This document shows, piece after piece, positions 46,874-59,885 of a stretch of DNA of 64,000 bases (its first letter is position 1; the number at the start of each line of letters is the position of its first letter). This DNA comes from Brachynemurus nebulosus (lineage: Eukaryota; Arthropoda; Insecta; Neuroptera; Myrmeleontidae). The translations under genes were made by a program, and so were the position numbers. Under the pieces are notes generated by a model. That model was not told the origin of the DNA, made no database searches, and was given only the letters and a program-made list of their open reading frames with translations. The DNA lies in assembly GCA_035578155.1 (NCBI GenBank), contig JAPWDM010000005.1, positions 51,652,454-51,716,453 on the forward strand, given 5' to 3'.

Positions 46874-47367
46874 GATAGCCCTGGATCAAAAGATGATTGG
46901 GCACTAGCAGTCGAAACCGAAACAGTAAAAGGTGATGTACATCTAGTCCATGTGCGTTTATTTTTTATAAAAATTCCTACAAAAATAAAAAAAAGGTAAG
47001 AGGAGTACCAAACAGAAAAATTTTAAGTCATAGATATGTCTTATAGTGAGTGCAATACACTTACAGACAACAACAAAGTAGTAAATAGTAAGTAAACTAG
47101 CTATTTTTTGGTTTAGTCAATTATGATCATTTGCACCCAGTCAAAAAACAGATCCATGTTTATACAATCGTTTTTACTCGAAATCTTCAAAATCATTATT
47201 TATACTTTCAGAAAAAACTATAAAAGTAACCAAAAAATCCTTTCGGCCACTTACTGATTATATATTAGAGTTTAGAAAAGCTTTATTTTTTGTAATTTTA
47301 AAAACAAAATGGCTATGTACAGCACTTCAAACCAAGATTACTTTTTCCGAAGGTACTAATTAGCCCG

Positions 47368-47558
47368 CAGTAGAACTGACGAACGTCGGTATGTAGAACA
47401 AAATAAAATTTTTCTCACTGTCAGCATGTGTTTTGTCACAAAAGCACACATGGACATTAAAAAATATCGATTTTTTCAAATTTGACTTTGTTTTGAAACA
47501 ATAAAATGGACTTTTGACGAAAAAACGGACCTTAAATGAAAATTGTTGAGTTCTACTG
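47368..47558. mobile_element. 191-bp inverted-repeat element, CAGTAGAACTSA ends
   Basis: The left end reads CAGTAGAACTGACGAA and the right end, reversed, CAGTAGAACTCAACAA. It resembles the pogo-type CAGTAGAAC terminus, but the flanks read CG and CG, not TA. A 72-codon frame over it is not called. Confidence 0.5.
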
Positions 47559-47694
47559 CGTACGAATTTTAGAAACACGATTTTGAGAAAAACGCTTTTT
47601 AAAATTAAAAATCATTTTTCTATATGAATTTTTAAAGATATCGACTTTTACCATTAGCCAGTTATCCCAGCACCATATAACTGTCCTTCCGAAT

Positions 47695-47785
47695 TGAGAT
47701 AGTTTGTTTCGAGTTATTTTCGGACGATTTAGTGTTGCGCCTCGCGGTTTTTGCTACATCCGAGTTTGAATTCTCGACCACTTTG
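47695..47785 (+). mobile_element. Possible tRNA-like SINE head
   Basis: GATTTAGTGTTGCGCCTCG resembles an A box and GAGTTTGAATTCTCG a degenerate B box about 30 bp later. No cloverleaf can be drawn with confidence. Confidence 0.3.
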
Positions 47786-49689
47786 ATACACAGTGCATTA
47801 TCATTTCCGCACAAAAATCGTAAATATTCTAACTCACAGTTAAACCGAGTGTATCCAGAGCCTAAAAAGGCTTGATCTAAAATTTCAACAAAAAATTTTC
47901 AAACAGATAATACTCCTTAAAGTAAAATAAAATTAGTTAGAAACTTAAAAGAAATAATACTTACATGTATTTAATTTGTACTGATTTTTGCACGTATTGC
48001 TCGTGAATGTCCCTTTGTTTGCGCTCATTTTCACAATTTGAAAAGAATTATGGGAATCACTCCATTTTATTTCAAATTTTTTATTCCACTCTAACAATGT
48101 GCGTATGTAAGTACATTAACTAAAATAAATAAAAAATGTCAAATTAACTAGAATCAATATAGCAATACTAAAATAAACTTCACTGTAATGAAATATGGCT
48201 CTGAATTACTTTAAAAACATCATTATTTTAACGATTTACATGATTATTCTGGTTAATTTACTCAACTGTATATTGCAGCCATTTTAACTGTTTCGCACAG
48301 ATAAACGTAACTGCGCATGCTCGTAAGAACAAAAAATTCTTTGTTTCAAAGCAATAATTTTTTTTGTTTCAAAGAAAACGAATTGTTCATTTGTCAGTCT
48401 ATATACCTATAATGTTTTTAATTGTATTTAAGCAAAAAACACATTTGTTAAACTGTTGAAATAAATAACAATATAGAGTGCACATAATTATGACATAATT
48501 AGTAGGTTAACTAAAATATGACACGTATATATAATCCTATTTTCATAAAAAAATTTAAAATTATTAACATAGTTAACCTATACTTATTTAGAAAAATTTC
48601 AAATTGTACCAACCTTTTTAATGACTAATATCTAAAATTATTTCCATCTAGTGAAATACTTTCTCCCAACACTTTTCAACTTAAAATGTTGTTTTTATCT
48701 TTCTAAAATCAGTTCTGATTTATTTTAAAAACAAATCACCATTTCAATAAATTGTTTGGTTATTTCGCTTCAATCACATGTAGCTATGTAGCCATCTTAA
48801 AATGTGCAACACGTAACAGTATTCTGCACATATTTATGTGACTACGCATGCTCAGAAAATAATTTCAAAGAACGCAATTGACTAATTTTAAAAAAATTGA
48901 TTCTTCAAAACATCATACAAAGAAATTTTTTCTTTAAATTGAAAAAAAACTTCTTTGGATCAAAAAAATTTCTTTTTATTCTAAAAATTTTGTTTTTTTT
49001 CAATTTAAAAAAATTAGTTTTTTTCACTTAAAACTATTTTTTTCTTAAATTAGGAAATTTATTAAAATTAAAGAAAAAATTTCATTGAAGTAAAACAATA
49101 ATTCAAAAAAATATGAATTTTTTCGTAATGAAATCACGGTATTATTTCAAAGAAACCTTTTTTGATTTAAAGAAAGAAAAATTAAAGAAATTTTCAATTT
49201 TTGCACAAAGAAATCGTTTTGAGAGTGTACACTCAGGGACTAAAGTGTGAGTTTTAATCCCGAGTGCGAAGTTTGTTGCCAGAAGACCTGTAAACGCCCG
49301 ACTTTTGAAAATTTCATCCAAATGGCTGAGTTGTTCACAATTGTATTTTCAGGTATTTCTTATTTTTAGACAGCTTGTGGGATATTGTAGGTTACACTAT
49401 TCGCTACACCAGCGAAAAAGAAAAATAAATGATGGGAAATACAAATTTTATAAATCTCCAGAACCGAAGTTTTTATACAAAAGCTACCGCTATTTTAGTG
49501 TTCGAATGAGCGTCACGTGATTATAAGTATAGAGTTTCATATTAAAACGGCCTGAATCAAAAGCGGTTAAAATTTAAATACCAATCCTGAGATCCCGACT
49601 TTTCCTAATCCTATTTTTTAACATTTACACATCCTATAAACATTTTAGCTTTGAGAAACCTGGGAGATCAGGGGAGGGGAGGTCATTTC

Positions 49690-49872
49690 CAGTAAATTTT
49701 GAACTATATTATTAAGACTATTGGACCAAAACTTATAAAAAAAAATAAATTTATTTTTAGAATCCTCAGAGTTAGCTCTTTTAAATGACATCTCATACGA
49801 TATATTAATTAAAACGTTTTCTTTGTACCAAACTGACCTCCCATTTTAATCTATTTTTCTAATCGTTGACTT
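49690..49872 (-). repeat. Dispersed repeat, partner of 18788-18945
   Basis: Reverse-oriented copy with GAATCCTCAGAGTTAGCTCT and TGTACCAAACTG in matching order. Confidence 0.65.
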
Positions 49873-49989
49873 ATAATAATTATATACCCGTCCTCAATAC
49901 AACATTACGTCAAATTGTAAATTCTAACGGTATGTAGTATTCGAGAAAACCTGTGTGACAGACGAATCCACGGACACGAGAGTTATCAT

Positions 49990-50115
49990 ACAGGGATTCC
50001 GTTTTAGCGAGTTTCCAGAATGGATACACGCTATTACAGCCGCTGTCATAACGCGACCTGAGCCCGGGACTATGGCAGAAATTTGTTTTGAGGTATATAT
50101 AAATACATATATATG

Positions 50116-50206
<91 letters not shown>

Positions 50207-50345
50207 CCGCACGATAACTCTCGAACGAAATGTCCTAGGATTACGAAATTTGGTGAGAACGTTGGAAGTCCAAAAATCTTGGATGAGTTCTTCAGCCAGA
50301 CGTGTCTGACGTCAGGAACATGGTTTTTCAATAAGGAGATATTTG
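49990..50345 (+). mobile_element. Repeat family A, copy 5 (plus), 5' half, TA core
   Basis: TTTTAGCGAGTTTCCAGAAT, GCCCGGGACTATGGCAGAAA, a (TA)n core (50107-50201), CGATAACTCTCGAACGAAAT and TTGGAAGTCCAAAAATCTTG. It stops near ATGGTTTTTCAATAAGG. Confidence 0.85.
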
Positions 50346-50540
50346 ATATGGGTTATCCATATACTATATTTCGTTACTGAAGTCAAATAACGACTTATAG
50401 AGTTAGTATGTACATACATATATGTATGTAGTAAGATACTATATACATATTCCTCCAAGTGCAAGTTGTACTTGCGCCAATAGCGTTCCGTACAAGCAGT
50501 GATTATTATAGATTTAATGTAATATGTAGCATATAAAATA

Positions 50541-50785
50541 CCTCTGTCGCAGCATCCTGCATAACATAACGAATTTCCGTTTAAAAAAATTAGTTTTTGT
50601 CGGAAATTAGTTGACAGAATACATAATTATTGTTCAAAAACCTTTTTTATGTGATTTTTTCAATGGTGTAAAAAAATGTTACAAAAATTTTTGAATTTGG
50701 GGAAATTTTTGCAAAATTTAATTTTTTTCACGAAAAATGCCCAAAAAACCATGTTCCGAGCATCACATTTATGGCAAGATTTTTG
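50541..50785 (-). mobile_element. Repeat family A, copy 6 (minus), 3' half
   Basis: CTGTCGCAGCATCCTGCATA then a TTTTTTATGTGATTTTTTCA block, TTTTCACGAAAAATGCCC and ACCATGTTCCGAGCATC, the mirror of the family's right half. It joins copy 7 head to head. Confidence 0.8.
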
Positions 50786-51365
<580 letters not shown>

Positions 51366-51670
51366 GTACGAAAACCAAAAGACAAATTAGTCAACATTTT
51401 CAAAAATCTACTTGATAAAAACCAGAAAAATTATAGTGATATCTTGTCTATATGTATGTGGAGTGAATATTTAAAAAGTGTTCTGTTACAAAAATTCAAA
51501 ATTGAGTTATGCGCATATCATATGATTCTTCTCACTGATCCCTATCTGATCAGACAATTTAAATGCTGTAAAAACTTTTTGCTGGTTTTGACTTTTTGAC
51601 TTGCTTCTTTATACAGATCTGTAGGTATACCTATGTTATATTAGTAAAATTACATTTAATAAGTGATTAA

Positions 51671-52555
51671 GGGGGACCACTAGTGTTATATTTTAAAAAA
51701 AATTGAACATGTGTCGATAGTACATACCTTTAAAAATAACATACTAAAATTTCAAGTCCATATCTATAATAGTTTTGGAGTTACAGCCATCCGAAGAGCG
51801 GATTCTGATTTTCATTGTTAACTTTGAGGTATTGATAAATGTATGATGGTTAATAGTTCGCGAGTTTCTGGACATGGCTGCCAGTCACATGTTGTGGAGA
51901 AGCTAGAGCCTGACACATTTAAACGACTCATCTAGTTTTGCTATTACCGTTATATCGTAAACAGTTTTAGTAAAAATTCTCAGTTATTCAAACTAAAAGT
52001 TAAAGAAAAACTACATTTTTCAAATTTGCTGCAGTTATAACTCGAAGACAAATCATCCGATCGAGTTGATTCTTATTGCAGCTTCTTTTATATATTTTTC
52101 TTCGTGTCATGAACCTCCAGTTTTCCGATCGAATAAAAAATGTAATTTTTGCAGGCCAAAAATTATTAAATTTTCGCGCAAATTTTGAAACTTTTTTTTA
52201 AAAACTCCACCATTTTATTAAATTTTAACTTTCTTTTTCGATTGAGGTTCACGGCACGGGCAATATCACAGGAAATACCTTCTAGATTAATAGGCTCTTT
52301 GGTTTTTTTTTTTATTTCAGGCACTGTGAAGGTCGCTATCACTGCAGCAGTGGGGGGGACTTTCTTTTTTGGGGCCTTGAGAAATCGCGAGTAACTCACT
52401 GAATTTTCAATTTTTTGGTCCAAAAATTTTATCATGAATTCATTATATATTAACGAATATATCCTTAAAATATCAAAACATTCCATACAATAGTTTTCTT
52501 TAAATAAATTCCCAAAAATTACCTTTTTTTCAGACGGTCACACTAGTGGTCCGCC
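51671..52555 (+). mobile_element. 885-bp TTAA-type element, copy 1
   Basis: TTAA at the left, TTGA at the right. TIR GGGGGACCACTAGTGT against GGCGGACCACTAGTGT. Full-length partner in opposite orientation at 58370-59254, also 885 bp. Neither TIR nor interior encodes a protein I recognise; the 106- and 69-codon overlapping frames at 52166-52486 are opposite-strand shadows. TTAA targets occur in piggyBac, Kolobok and Sola3 elements, and the terminus does not settle which. Confidence 0.8.
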
Positions 52556-52559
52556 TTGA

Positions 52560-53290
52560 ATGATGGAGTTGGTGCAGGGTACTCAATACATTTAAAATAT
52601 GTACAAAATCATTTTATCTGTTGTTAATAAATTTTATAAACATCGTTGAATATATTTCACGCATAATATACGTGTGTACATTCGTAGGTATATTATTGTA
52701 ATATACATGACAGTGTATGTAAACGTACGTAAGGACAAGCTAGCGAACTTGTGACTGTTTGCGACGACTGTTCGAGTTGAGTGTAGAGCGGTCGGCGTAG
52801 AGCGTGAGCTGGTTATAATGTTTGTGTGCTACATTGGGCTGGGTCTAGGTTGCGTATGTTTCGTTTCATGGTCTGCTGTCACAACCGAAACTCACATTGG
52901 AGCTGCTAACTCATGTTTGGTGGTGAGCGGTAGGTTAGGGTTACACACGTATGTACGAAAGCTACTTACACTGGATGGACATAAAGTGTAAGTAAGTAGC
53001 GGCAGTTCAGTGCGACTTCGTTCACATTTATTTATATGATGTGTATGTATATTCTTGCGGAGTTACGGATATGTGGTTATTTATGTGTGCATGTATATAT
53101 ACACAAATCACATATACGTAGGTAAAGTAAAAGTACATAAGTACTATGTGGTTTAATAATTACTGATAAGAATTTTAGGAGCAAAATGAACCTGATGTAC
53201 AGAGAAAGATACTTATTGAATATGAGCAGGTGGTAAGATATTAAATAGTAGATAGATATAAACTATATCTGACGTAATAATATTTTCAAC
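52560..53290. other. No gene; mildly GC-rich patch at 52730-52960
   Basis: The patch has several CpG steps (GAGCGGTCGGCGTAGAGCG) but no supported frame. Promoter function is possible, not shown. Confidence 0.4.
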
Positions 53291-53294
53291 TTAA

Positions 53295-53997
53295 GGTACC
53301 ATCACACTGTGATCGGCCGAAAAATAGTCAATTTTCGCAATTTTTTTTCCTATGGATAGGATGGGGGAATGGGGATGAATTTTTTTTACGATTAATAGTT
53401 AATACCACTATTTAACAATACAAAAATATTTTGAAAAAAAAATCAAATAGATTATCAATCTGTAGGTAAGCCGCTATGTTCCTATGGGAGCTTTTTTTTG
53501 AAATCTTCCGATTCTTCCATGCGGAAAACTATAAAAAAATTTATAGTTTTTATTCAAATCGCCACCATTTTTTCAAATTTAAAAAAAAAGCTCCCATAGT
53601 AACATATCGGCTTACCGTTTGAAATTTGAAAAAAATGCAGCGGTTTGAATAATAAGTACAAAATTTTTTATAGTTTTCCGTGTGGAAAAATAGGAAGATT
53701 TCAAAAAAAAGCTCTCATAGGTACATAGCGGCTTACCTACGGATTGATAATCTATTTGAGTTTTCCTTTCCAAACGAAAAATGCGGCCGCAGTCGTGTGT
53801 ACCGATTCCCGCCCTTTTTAAAGACACTTTTTTCAAAAAATTATAATAATCATAAAAAATAAATAAAAATGAATAAAAATAATTTTTTTGTATTTTTATT
53901 AACCGTAAAAAAATTCATCTCCATTCGCCCATCCTGTCCATCCGAAAAAAATTCGCGAAAATTGACTTTTTTCGGCCGATCACACTGTGATGGTACC
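53295..53997. mobile_element. 703-bp TTAA-flanked foldback element
   Basis: TTAA at 53291-53294 and 53998-54001. TIR GGTACCATCACACTGTGATC, then CGGCCGAAAAA, inverted at both ends with one mismatch in that span. Inner arms also pair: TAGGTAAGCCGCTATGTTCC (53464) with the mirror near 53718-53742, and GCGGAAAACTATA with TATAGTTTTCCG. Most of the element can fold back. No coding content. Confidence 0.85.
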
Positions 53998-54001
53998 TTA
54001 A

Positions 54002-55234
54002 GGCGACCAAAATCTATAGTACTGTACCTATACGTTAATTATTCAATTTTTCTTTTTTGTGACGAAGAAACCTAAACCGCCTTTTAAATCTTAAACTGTC
54101 ATTTATATAACCATCAATATTTTCAATTTGCATCGTAGAAGTTTAGATGTATGTATTTCTTAAAATAAATAGTTTTCTTACCTAACAACTTCTTTTTTTT
54201 TATTTTTATAATTAACATGATTTTTAATCAAAGATGACATAACAAACGAGTTGTTTGTACTAAGAAATAACCGCACATGCGAATAGACAAATGCAATGTA
54301 TTTGTCTGGCAACTCAACTGGTCACTGAAATCTGTAATTGAAACGACTCATAACGGATTCGTTTAAAAAAATAATTCTAAAAATGAATAAACAAGTCAAA
54401 TCATTTTCACACCTCAATTGTTAATGAAGAAATTCATCGCAACACATTACCAAAATCCTGTTATTTATTATATTTTATTCTTAAAACAATAATTTTTGGA
54501 ATATACTTAGGTATTGAAATAAAGTTAAATTAAAAAAAAAAATGATAAAAGTACTGGTAAAATTTTCTAAACGCAATTAATTTGTATCAACAGTTTAGCG
54601 ATGTAACATTGTTGAGTTTTACTACTAAGGAACTTCAGGGCCCCGGGGGGCAATTTTGACTTTACGTTACTTTGAATTAGATATTTTGAAATTCTGAACT
54701 TGAATTTTTCGACAGTTTTAACATTATTATTTGGCTAAACAAATTTGAAATATTTTACAAAATATATTCATAATTTTTAAAGTAAAATGTTATGGTTGAA
54801 ACCATTAAAGCAACGATAATAACAGAATTAGACTTGTAAAAAATTGGGGGAGGTGTAGCAAAAATGTAAAAAAAAATTCTGGTCTATAATATGCCACTTT
54901 GGCATATTTGAGAACTTTAATTTTTATACAATTTTGGTTTTAATTCCGTGGCTATGTTTTAATAACCATAGACCGAAGCGAAATCTGAAACGATCTCTAA
55001 AATATTTATAACTTTTTAAGCAAATTTGTAGTGTTACAATTCACAACAGTAGAGAGACGATTATAACAGAACTAAGGGTCAATTTCAGTAAGAAAATTTT
55101 CGGGTCTATTTGTTCTTATAATATGAGCACTATATTGTGGGAAGTAAGAAATTTCAAGTATCAAAACATACATTTGCAAGGGAACTGCAAGAATCTGAAA
55201 AACAAAATTTGAAATTTCTCAGACTATTTAATAA
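54002..55234. other. No identifiable gene
   Basis: AT-rich spacer. Two related phrases, GATTATAACAGAACTAAGGG (55069) and GATAATAACAGAATTAGAC (54814), suggest a diverged direct repeat. Confidence 0.45.
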
Positions 55235-55236
55235 TA

Positions 55237-56715
55237 CACTAGCGGAAAAAATTAAAGGATCAAAAAAACATTCCAAATTTTTAGCGATTTTTCGAATTTT
55301 TCGAATGGCTGTATCTTCGTGAAAAATGGTCGTATCGAGTCGTAAACAAAGCAGCTTAAAGCTGGAAGTTTCTAGTTTTGGGATCTTGCGATAAAAAAAT
55401 TTTCTGCATACTCTGATGGTTTTTAAGAACTCGAATAAATTCTCTACAAGATTAGCCATTGTTTTTTCGAAAAAAAAATTTTTTGCATACTTACATGAAT
55501 TTGAAAATCCTTTTGGAACCTTTTGGAAAATCCAACCCTGAATTAAAAATATCGAGCAAACCATTAATGTTAAGTGTGCCTTTTACAGTTCAATATACCC
55601 ACAAAGACCCTACAGAGTTTCAATTTAATTTATCTACCCGTTTTTTTGTTTCATTCGATTGAATTTTTGAAAAAATTAAAGGATCATTTTTTTACTCTTA
55701 AATTTTCATAATCTTGAACCAAATGAAAAAAAAAAAATTTTCAGCTTTTTTCGCATTTTTATCAATAATGCAGTATTTAAATTTATAAAAAAAAAGAAAA
55801 ATTATAAAAAAATTTTCAAAAAAAATTTTTTTCTAAAATTTTTCAAAAGAATTATTCAAAAATTTTTTCGAAAATTTCTTAAAAAAAATTTCTTTTTGAA
55901 AATTTTTTAAAATATTTTCTTTTTTATATAAATTTAAATACTACTATTGATAAAAATACGAAAAAAGCTGAGAAATTTTTTTTTTTTCATTTTGTTCAAG
56001 ATTATGAAAGTTTAAGAGTAAAAAAATGATTCTTTAATTTTTTCAAAAATTCAACCGAATAAAACAAAAGAACTCTGTGGGGTTTTTGTGGGTATATTGA
56101 ACTGTAAAAGGCACACTTAACATTAATGGTTTGCTCGATATTTTTAATTCAGCGCTGGATTTTCCAAAAGGCCACCAAAAGCTCTATTTTTCTCGATTTT
56201 TAAAATTCATGTAGAATATGCAAAACAAATTTTTTCCGAAAAAACAATAGCTAATCCTTTTAGAGAATTTATTCGAGTTTTTAAAAACCATTTTCAATTT
56301 TCTGTGTGATCGTTGGTTGCTGAGATATCGATGGTCAAAGTCGAAATGATTCTTTTCCATTTAAAGGCCGATATCTCAGCGAAAAGTGATCGTATAAAGG
56401 CCTAAAAAAAGCAAATTAAAGCTGAATAAACAAGTTATCCGGTGGTTAAGTCGGAAAAGTTTTTTCCAAATCCGTGGACCAAAAAAAGAAACCGAAAAAA
56501 TTTTGAATTTTTTTTTTCTGTGTATTTATTAGGATTGAGCGATACACGTTACTTTGAAAATTTTTTTATCGCAAGATCCCAAAACTGGGAGCTTCCAGTT
56601 TTAAATTGCTTTGTTTACGACTCCGATTCAACCAGTTTTTACAAAGATGCAGCCATTCGAAAAATCGCTAAAAATTTGGAATTTTTTTTTGACCCTTTAA
56701 TTTTTCCCGCTAGTG
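55237..56715. mobile_element. 1.48-kb foldback element with TA duplication
   Basis: TIR CACTAGCGGAAAAAATTAAA at the left against CACTAGCGGGAAAAATTAAA at the right, TA outside both. Pairing continues far inward: CAAATTTTTAGCGATTTTTC, TTTTGGGATCTTGCGATAAA, ACTCGAATAAATTCTCTA and CTTAACATTAATGG-type words occur on both arms in mirror order. The centre is an A/T-rich block near 55790-55915. The right arm carries about 250 bp (near 56305-56560) with no counterpart on the left. The terminus resembles Tc1-type CACTNGCGG ends. No transposase. Confidence 0.85.
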
Positions 56716-56717
56716 TA

Positions 56718-58365
56718 TAAAAAGTAAGTACTAGTTGGTGTTACAAAACGATTTTATGGGGTGAGACATCCCGCAAAGTAAGAATTTTTTTTTAATAATG
56801 ATGGTGAACTACATACGCACTGACGAAGTTTCAGATATTTTTGAATTTGAGGTTCGTATGGTTTCTTTTGTTAGACAAATTTAGAGTTTGGAGACACTAT
56901 TCATTTATTAATGACGTAAGAGCGATAAAAATGTAGAATTCTACAATACAATAAATTATATTTTAATTTTAAGAACCTAAATAGCCATGATAGCAACAAA
57001 AAAATTTAAAGCAGTGTAATACCTGTAAATTTTTTTATGACTTTATATGAATAAAGCCGTAATATTCTTCCAATTAACACAAAAATAAAAATAAAATTTC
57101 AGGAAAATATTAAAAAATATTTGAAAGCAAATTTAAATAAATATTAAAAAAATAATCACATAAGTCAACAATTTACAATAAAATATATACCTACCAATAT
57201 TTGACGATTATATGTTTTACACCTACTAAAAAAAATTAATCATACAGTTTTTTTTATTTTTTCATTTTTTTTGTAAATTCATAATTTTTAATATGAAAAA
57301 AATTCACATAACCTAAATATGAATAATGAGAGTACGTACGTATGCACATATAAATGTATGAGAAATACATAAATAAAAATGGAATATTCCAATCATTAAA
57401 ATGAAACATATACCTCCATAATATATCAATCAAAGAAGGGCTCCGGTGGCGGGAGGATGAAGGGCTCATAACACAAAATCGAGAAAACTCATTTAAAGGT
57501 TAATCAACCCTAATAATACACACTAAAACCCTAACTGTACTGTACGCAATAACTAACAAATACACACCCCGCGCACACCCTATTTTTCCCATCAACTATA
57601 ATATACAATAATAAAACAACAGAACTATATGCCTATAGTCAGTAAGTGATATATATATGTATACACCAACCACATCATTGAACAAAGATAAAACTATATT
57701 CAATTCAATGATTTTAAAAGAGTTTAAATAAGGATAGAGAAAGAAAAATTTCAATAATGATTCAAAATCATTCATTTCAAAATAAAAAATAAAAAAAAAC
57801 GCTCTTTTTTCCGCAGCACAAAAACAAATGACTGGCATCAGTGGGTTTGCTGGTGTGTGTGTGTGTGTGTGTGTGTGTACAACAGTGTGCGTTTCATTTC
57901 AGTGTATGTGTGCGCGGTGCGCTTGTGTGTGCATGATGTGAGTGCGTTTATTCCTTCCGCCCATTTCTATATTTTTATCCGCAACGAGCAAAATACCGTA
58001 TGTTTGGTACGAATGAAATGGAATTGTTCTAGATTTGACGTTTCATAGCATAGCAACGTACGTAATGATTTCAGCTCGAGGGCGATGATGTGGGTTTTGG
58101 AATTTAGAAGGATAACGTTAGATATAAAGTAACGCAGTTTTTTTTTTGAATACTATTGTTTGGATAATACTAAATTTAATGTTGGTTGTCGTTATAGGCT
58201 TGCCAACAGTAAAAAAATTATTTTCGATATTTGAAACTGCGATCCATGGTTTGGAACATACTTCTATTAATTTCATAAAATGTGAAAACTATTTTATGGT
58301 GGCACAATTTGGTGCTTGGATTAAACTGAGAACATTAATTTTTACGCAATTGTAGACTAACAATC
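56718..58365. other. No gene; (GT)n at 57851-57878
   Basis: AT-rich spacer with a GT microsatellite followed by a short CpG-bearing stretch to ~57990. Frames at 57596-57838 and 57857-58048 have no domain. Confidence 0.5.
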
Positions 58366-58369
58366 CTAA

Positions 58370-59254
58370 GGGGGACCACTAGTGTGACCGCCTGAAAAAA
58401 GGTGATTTTTGGGAATTTTTGTAAAGAAAACTACTGTATGGAATGTTTTAATATTTTAAGGATATATTCGTTGATATATAGTAAATTCATGATAAAATTT
58501 TTGGACCAAATAATTGAAGATTCAGTGAGTTATTCGCGATCTCCCAAGGCTCCGAAAAAAAAGTTCCCCCACTGCTGCAGTGATAGCGACCTTTACAGTG
58601 CTTGAAATCAAAAAAACCAAAAAGCCTATTAAACTAGAAGGTATTTCCCGTAACATGAACCTCAATCGAAAAAAAAGTTGAAATGTAACAAAATGGCGGA
58701 GTTTTTAAAAAATTTTCAAATTTTGCACGAAAATTTAATGATTTTTGGCCTGCAAAAATTACATTTTTTTATTCGATCGGAAAACTGGAGGTTCATGACA
58801 CGAAGAAACGTATATAAAATAATCTGCAATAAGAATCAAATCGATCGGATGATTTGTCTTCGAGTTATAACTGCAGCAAATGTGAAAAATGTAGTTTTTC
58901 TTTACTTTTTAGTTTTAATCACTGAGAATTTTTACTAAAATTATTTACGATCTACTCACTATAACGGTCATAGTAAAACTAGATGAGTCGTTTAAATGTG
59001 CCAGGATCTAACTTCTCCACAACATGTGACTGATAGCCACGTCCAGAAATTCCCGAACTATCAACCTTTATACATTTCTCAATACCTCAAAGTCAACAAT
59101 GAAAATCAGAATCCGCTGTTCGGATGACTGTAACTCAAAAACTATTTGAGATATGCACTTGCAATTTTAGTATGTTATTTTTAAAAATATAGACTATCGA
59201 AACTGCAAAAAAAAATTTCCAATTTTTTTTAAAGTGTCACACTAGTGGTCCCCC
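58370..59254 (-). mobile_element. 885-bp TTAA-type element, copy 2 (opposite orientation)
   Basis: TIR GGGGGACCACTAGTGTGA with CTAA at the left flank and TTAA at the right (59255-59258). Colinear with copy 1 when reversed: GTATGGAATGTTTTAATATT, ACTGCTGCAGTGATAGCGAC, AACTGGAGGTTCATGACACG and TGCAGCAAATGTGAAAAATG all match. Equal total length, with scattered substitutions. Confidence 0.85.
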
Positions 59255-59258
59255 TTAA

Positions 59259-59699
59259 AGAACAGAAATTTTGAAAAAAATATGAAATCGTTTTCAAAAC
59301 GGAGGAACGATTTATTCGGAACTAGGGAAACTAAGAGAATCACCGTTTTAAAGTTAAAAATTTAGTTCACAACTTAGGAAGTTTTACGACCGAAAGCTTT
59401 CAAATTAGACAATCAGGGTAAGTAAGAAGATATATTTAGTAAGAACATTTTGTAATTTAGCGTTTTTATGAGAAAATGAATCTAAAAATCTATCAAAGGC
59501 TGCTTGATCGATGGGCGAAAAATTTTTGTTGATGCAATAGCAAAATATATGCACTCAAGAAATTTCTAATTATGTTTATGGTTTGATCAGTAATCATAAA
59601 GTTATAATTGATTTTTTGTACCAAACTCACACCATACCCTATTTACTGAGCTCATTTTATACTACTAAAACTTCTTTAGGATTATAATTTTCAATTTCT
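59259..59699. other. No identifiable gene
   Basis: AT-rich spacer without supported features. Confidence 0.5.
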
Positions 59700-59885
59700 G
59701 CTTCTTCTTCTTCATACGATAGGCCAATTTTGGCCTATTGATAATTTTTAATTACAATAAATCTCTCCATCGTTTCTTTGGCCATCCGACATCTCTTCTT
59801 CCCTGCAGTGACTTGTCTGTAAAACAACAATTTCTAGAAAGATCCATTCTGTCTATTGCTTTCGTCTTTCAAGTATCCAATTTAT
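59700..59885 (-). pseudogene. Non-LTR retrotransposon 3' tail (RT ORF C-terminus)
   Basis: On the minus strand 59820-59752 reads TDKSLQGRRDVGWPKKRWRD, then LL and a stop. The LQGRRDVGRPKKRWRD phrase is typical of the region after the reverse-transcriptase domain in many insect LINE (Jockey/RTE-like) ORFs. Upstream (to ~59885) DRMDLSRN is visible in a compatible frame. A GAAGAAGAAGAAG run (59711-59699) follows, as simple repeats often do at LINE 3' ends. The RT catalytic motif is not present, so this is a 5'-truncated copy. Confidence 0.65.

Larger units (their letters stand above)
45673..49227. mobile_element. 3.6-kb TA-flanked element with AAAGAAATTTC-rich ends
   Basis: Ends read CACGCTCAAAAAGAAATTT and, reversed, CACTCTCAAAACGATTTC, each next to TA. 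About 350 bp at the left and at least 350 bp at the right are saturated with AAAGAAA/TTTCTTT words in mixed orientation. The middle holds a hAT MITE (46668-46873), a short inverted-repeat element (47368-47558) and a possible SINE head. No transposase frame is visible. Confidence 0.6.

Noticed and set aside
52166..52486. 106-codon minus-strand ORF within the 885-bp element
   Set aside because: The frame is not kept open in the second copy at 58370-59254, where the colinear region is broken into shorter frames.
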